64,000 nt of DNA from Hyphomicrobiales bacterium. Its GTDB lineage: Bacteria > Pseudomonadota > Alphaproteobacteria > Rhizobiales > JACESI01. Below the pieces are notes generated by a model. That model saw only the letters and a list, made by a program, of their open reading frames with translations. It did not search any database and was not told the origin of the DNA. Positions 63,623-64,000 of this stretch are shown piece by piece (within the stretch, counting starts at the first letter, position 1; each line of letters starts with the position of its first letter). The stretch covers positions 1 to 64,000 of the forward strand of contig JBDWKL010000011.1 of NCBI GenBank assembly GCA_039973685.1, read 5' to 3'. Position numbers and translations under genes: made by a program.

Positions 63623-64000
63623 ATGAAGAATTTTTTAGTGACGTATTTTAAGAGAAATTTGGCGAAATTTAAAACTGACAGTAGTGGTAACTTTATGATG
63701 ATCGCTGCCGTTGGCTTGCCCCTTGCAATCTTTGCCATTGGTTCAGCCGTTGATTATGCGAATTTCCTTTTGGCAACTCGTCAGGTGCAAGCAGCTCTAG
63801 ATTCGGCAAGCTTTGCGGCAACTCGTGCGATTACCGTTGAGGATCTAACACTCGATGAAGCTGCCTTATCTGCTCGTGAACAATTGATGCTGAATATTGC
63901 CAATCTATCCTTCATCGATGCGCAGGCCATTGCGAGTTCACTTCGTCTTGAGCACGATAAAGAAATTGGCAAGTTGACGGCGATTGCAGATTTGCAGACA
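63623..64000 (+). CDS. TadE/TadG-like Flp-pilus assembly protein (3' truncated by window)
   Basis: The first 126 residues are visible from ATG 63623, with AAGGA at 63613–63617. A basic N-terminus is followed by the TadG-type motif DSSGNFMMIAAVGLPLAIFA, a single membrane anchor, and the conserved DYANFLLATRQVQAALDSAS region near the outer face. Proteins with this start belong to the Tad pilus family; TadG members have a large periplasmic domain, often VWA-like, which would lie beyond the window. The gene is divergent from rplY with a 189-bp spacer. Confidence 0.85.
   Translation, partial: MKNFLVTYFKRNLAKFKTDSSGNFMMIAAVGLPLAIFAIGSAVDYANFLLATRQVQAALDSASFAATRAITVEDLTLDEAALSAREQLMLNIANLSFIDAQAIASSLRLEHDKEIGKLTAIADLQT

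Noticed and set aside
1-64000. tRNA, rRNA, CRISPR, transposase or phage integrase
   Set aside because: None recognised by eye in any spacer; a tRNAscan or Rfam run would be needed to rule out small RNAs.

Overview
The window looks like a chromosome segment of an alphaproteobacterium, most likely order Hyphomicrobiales (Rhizobiales). The reasons are the moderate GC content, a sit/mnt-type metal operon with Mur-like operators, a petABC bc1 operon, a DUF1285–NUDIX–CCA cluster, a MoxR/DUF58/BatA-DUF4159 operon, and the overall protein character. The genus cannot be fixed from the sequence alone. No rRNA, tRNA, CRISPR array, transposase or integrase was recognised.

1–18.2 kb is an exopolysaccharide (EPS) locus. 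It contains a truncated sigma-54 activator at the left edge and a long minus-strand operon: glycosyltransferase, Wzx-like flippase, Wzy/ligase, acetyltransferase, glycosyltransferase, secreted DUF4091-like glycosidase, lipoprotein and a Wzz/GumC-like copolymerase. Three further glycosyltransferases and a HATPase–receiver–PP2C regulator follow. A good -24/-12 (sigma-54) promoter lies just upstream of the operon's first gene and fits the activator encoded at the other end. The initiating sugar-phosphate transferase, outer-membrane export pore and tyrosine kinase are not seen and may lie left of the window.

18.2–24.3 kb holds a GntR/FCD regulator with a thioredoxin-fold isomerase, then a four-gene Mn/Zn/Fe ABC importer preceded by two tandem Fur-family-like operators. 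One importer permease carries a degenerate DtxR-like C-terminal domain. 24.5–30.8 kb is housekeeping and accessory: glutathionyl-hydroquinone reductase, a TPR protein, NUDIX, a metallophosphoesterase, a membrane protein of unknown function, and a His-rich CobW-family GTPase coupled to a WD40 protein. 30.8–37.7 kb is a tightly coupled four-gene MoxR/VWA-type operon.

37.9–47.5 kb carries DUF1285–NUDIX–cca, a P450 with a membrane serine-hydrolase-like protein, hemF, trmL, an RluA-type pseudouridine synthase, an ABC exporter and a cold-shock gene. 47.5–49.1 kb is an AT-rich stretch with one orphan membrane protein. MscS and a second, paralogous ABC exporter follow.

52.6–64 kb is core metabolism and translation: petABC, an acyltransferase, apt, mtnN, ychF, a stand-alone Lrp ligand domain, a DehI-like dehalogenase, YchJ, pth, rplY and the start of a TadG-like gene. 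A ~0.6 kb segment beside the Lrp-domain gene is bounded by near-identical 21-bp repeats and looks like an insertion.

The points most worth following up are the sigma-54-controlled EPS locus with its embedded phosphatase/anti-sigma hybrid, the permease–DtxR fusion under a double operator, and the repeat-bounded insertion.
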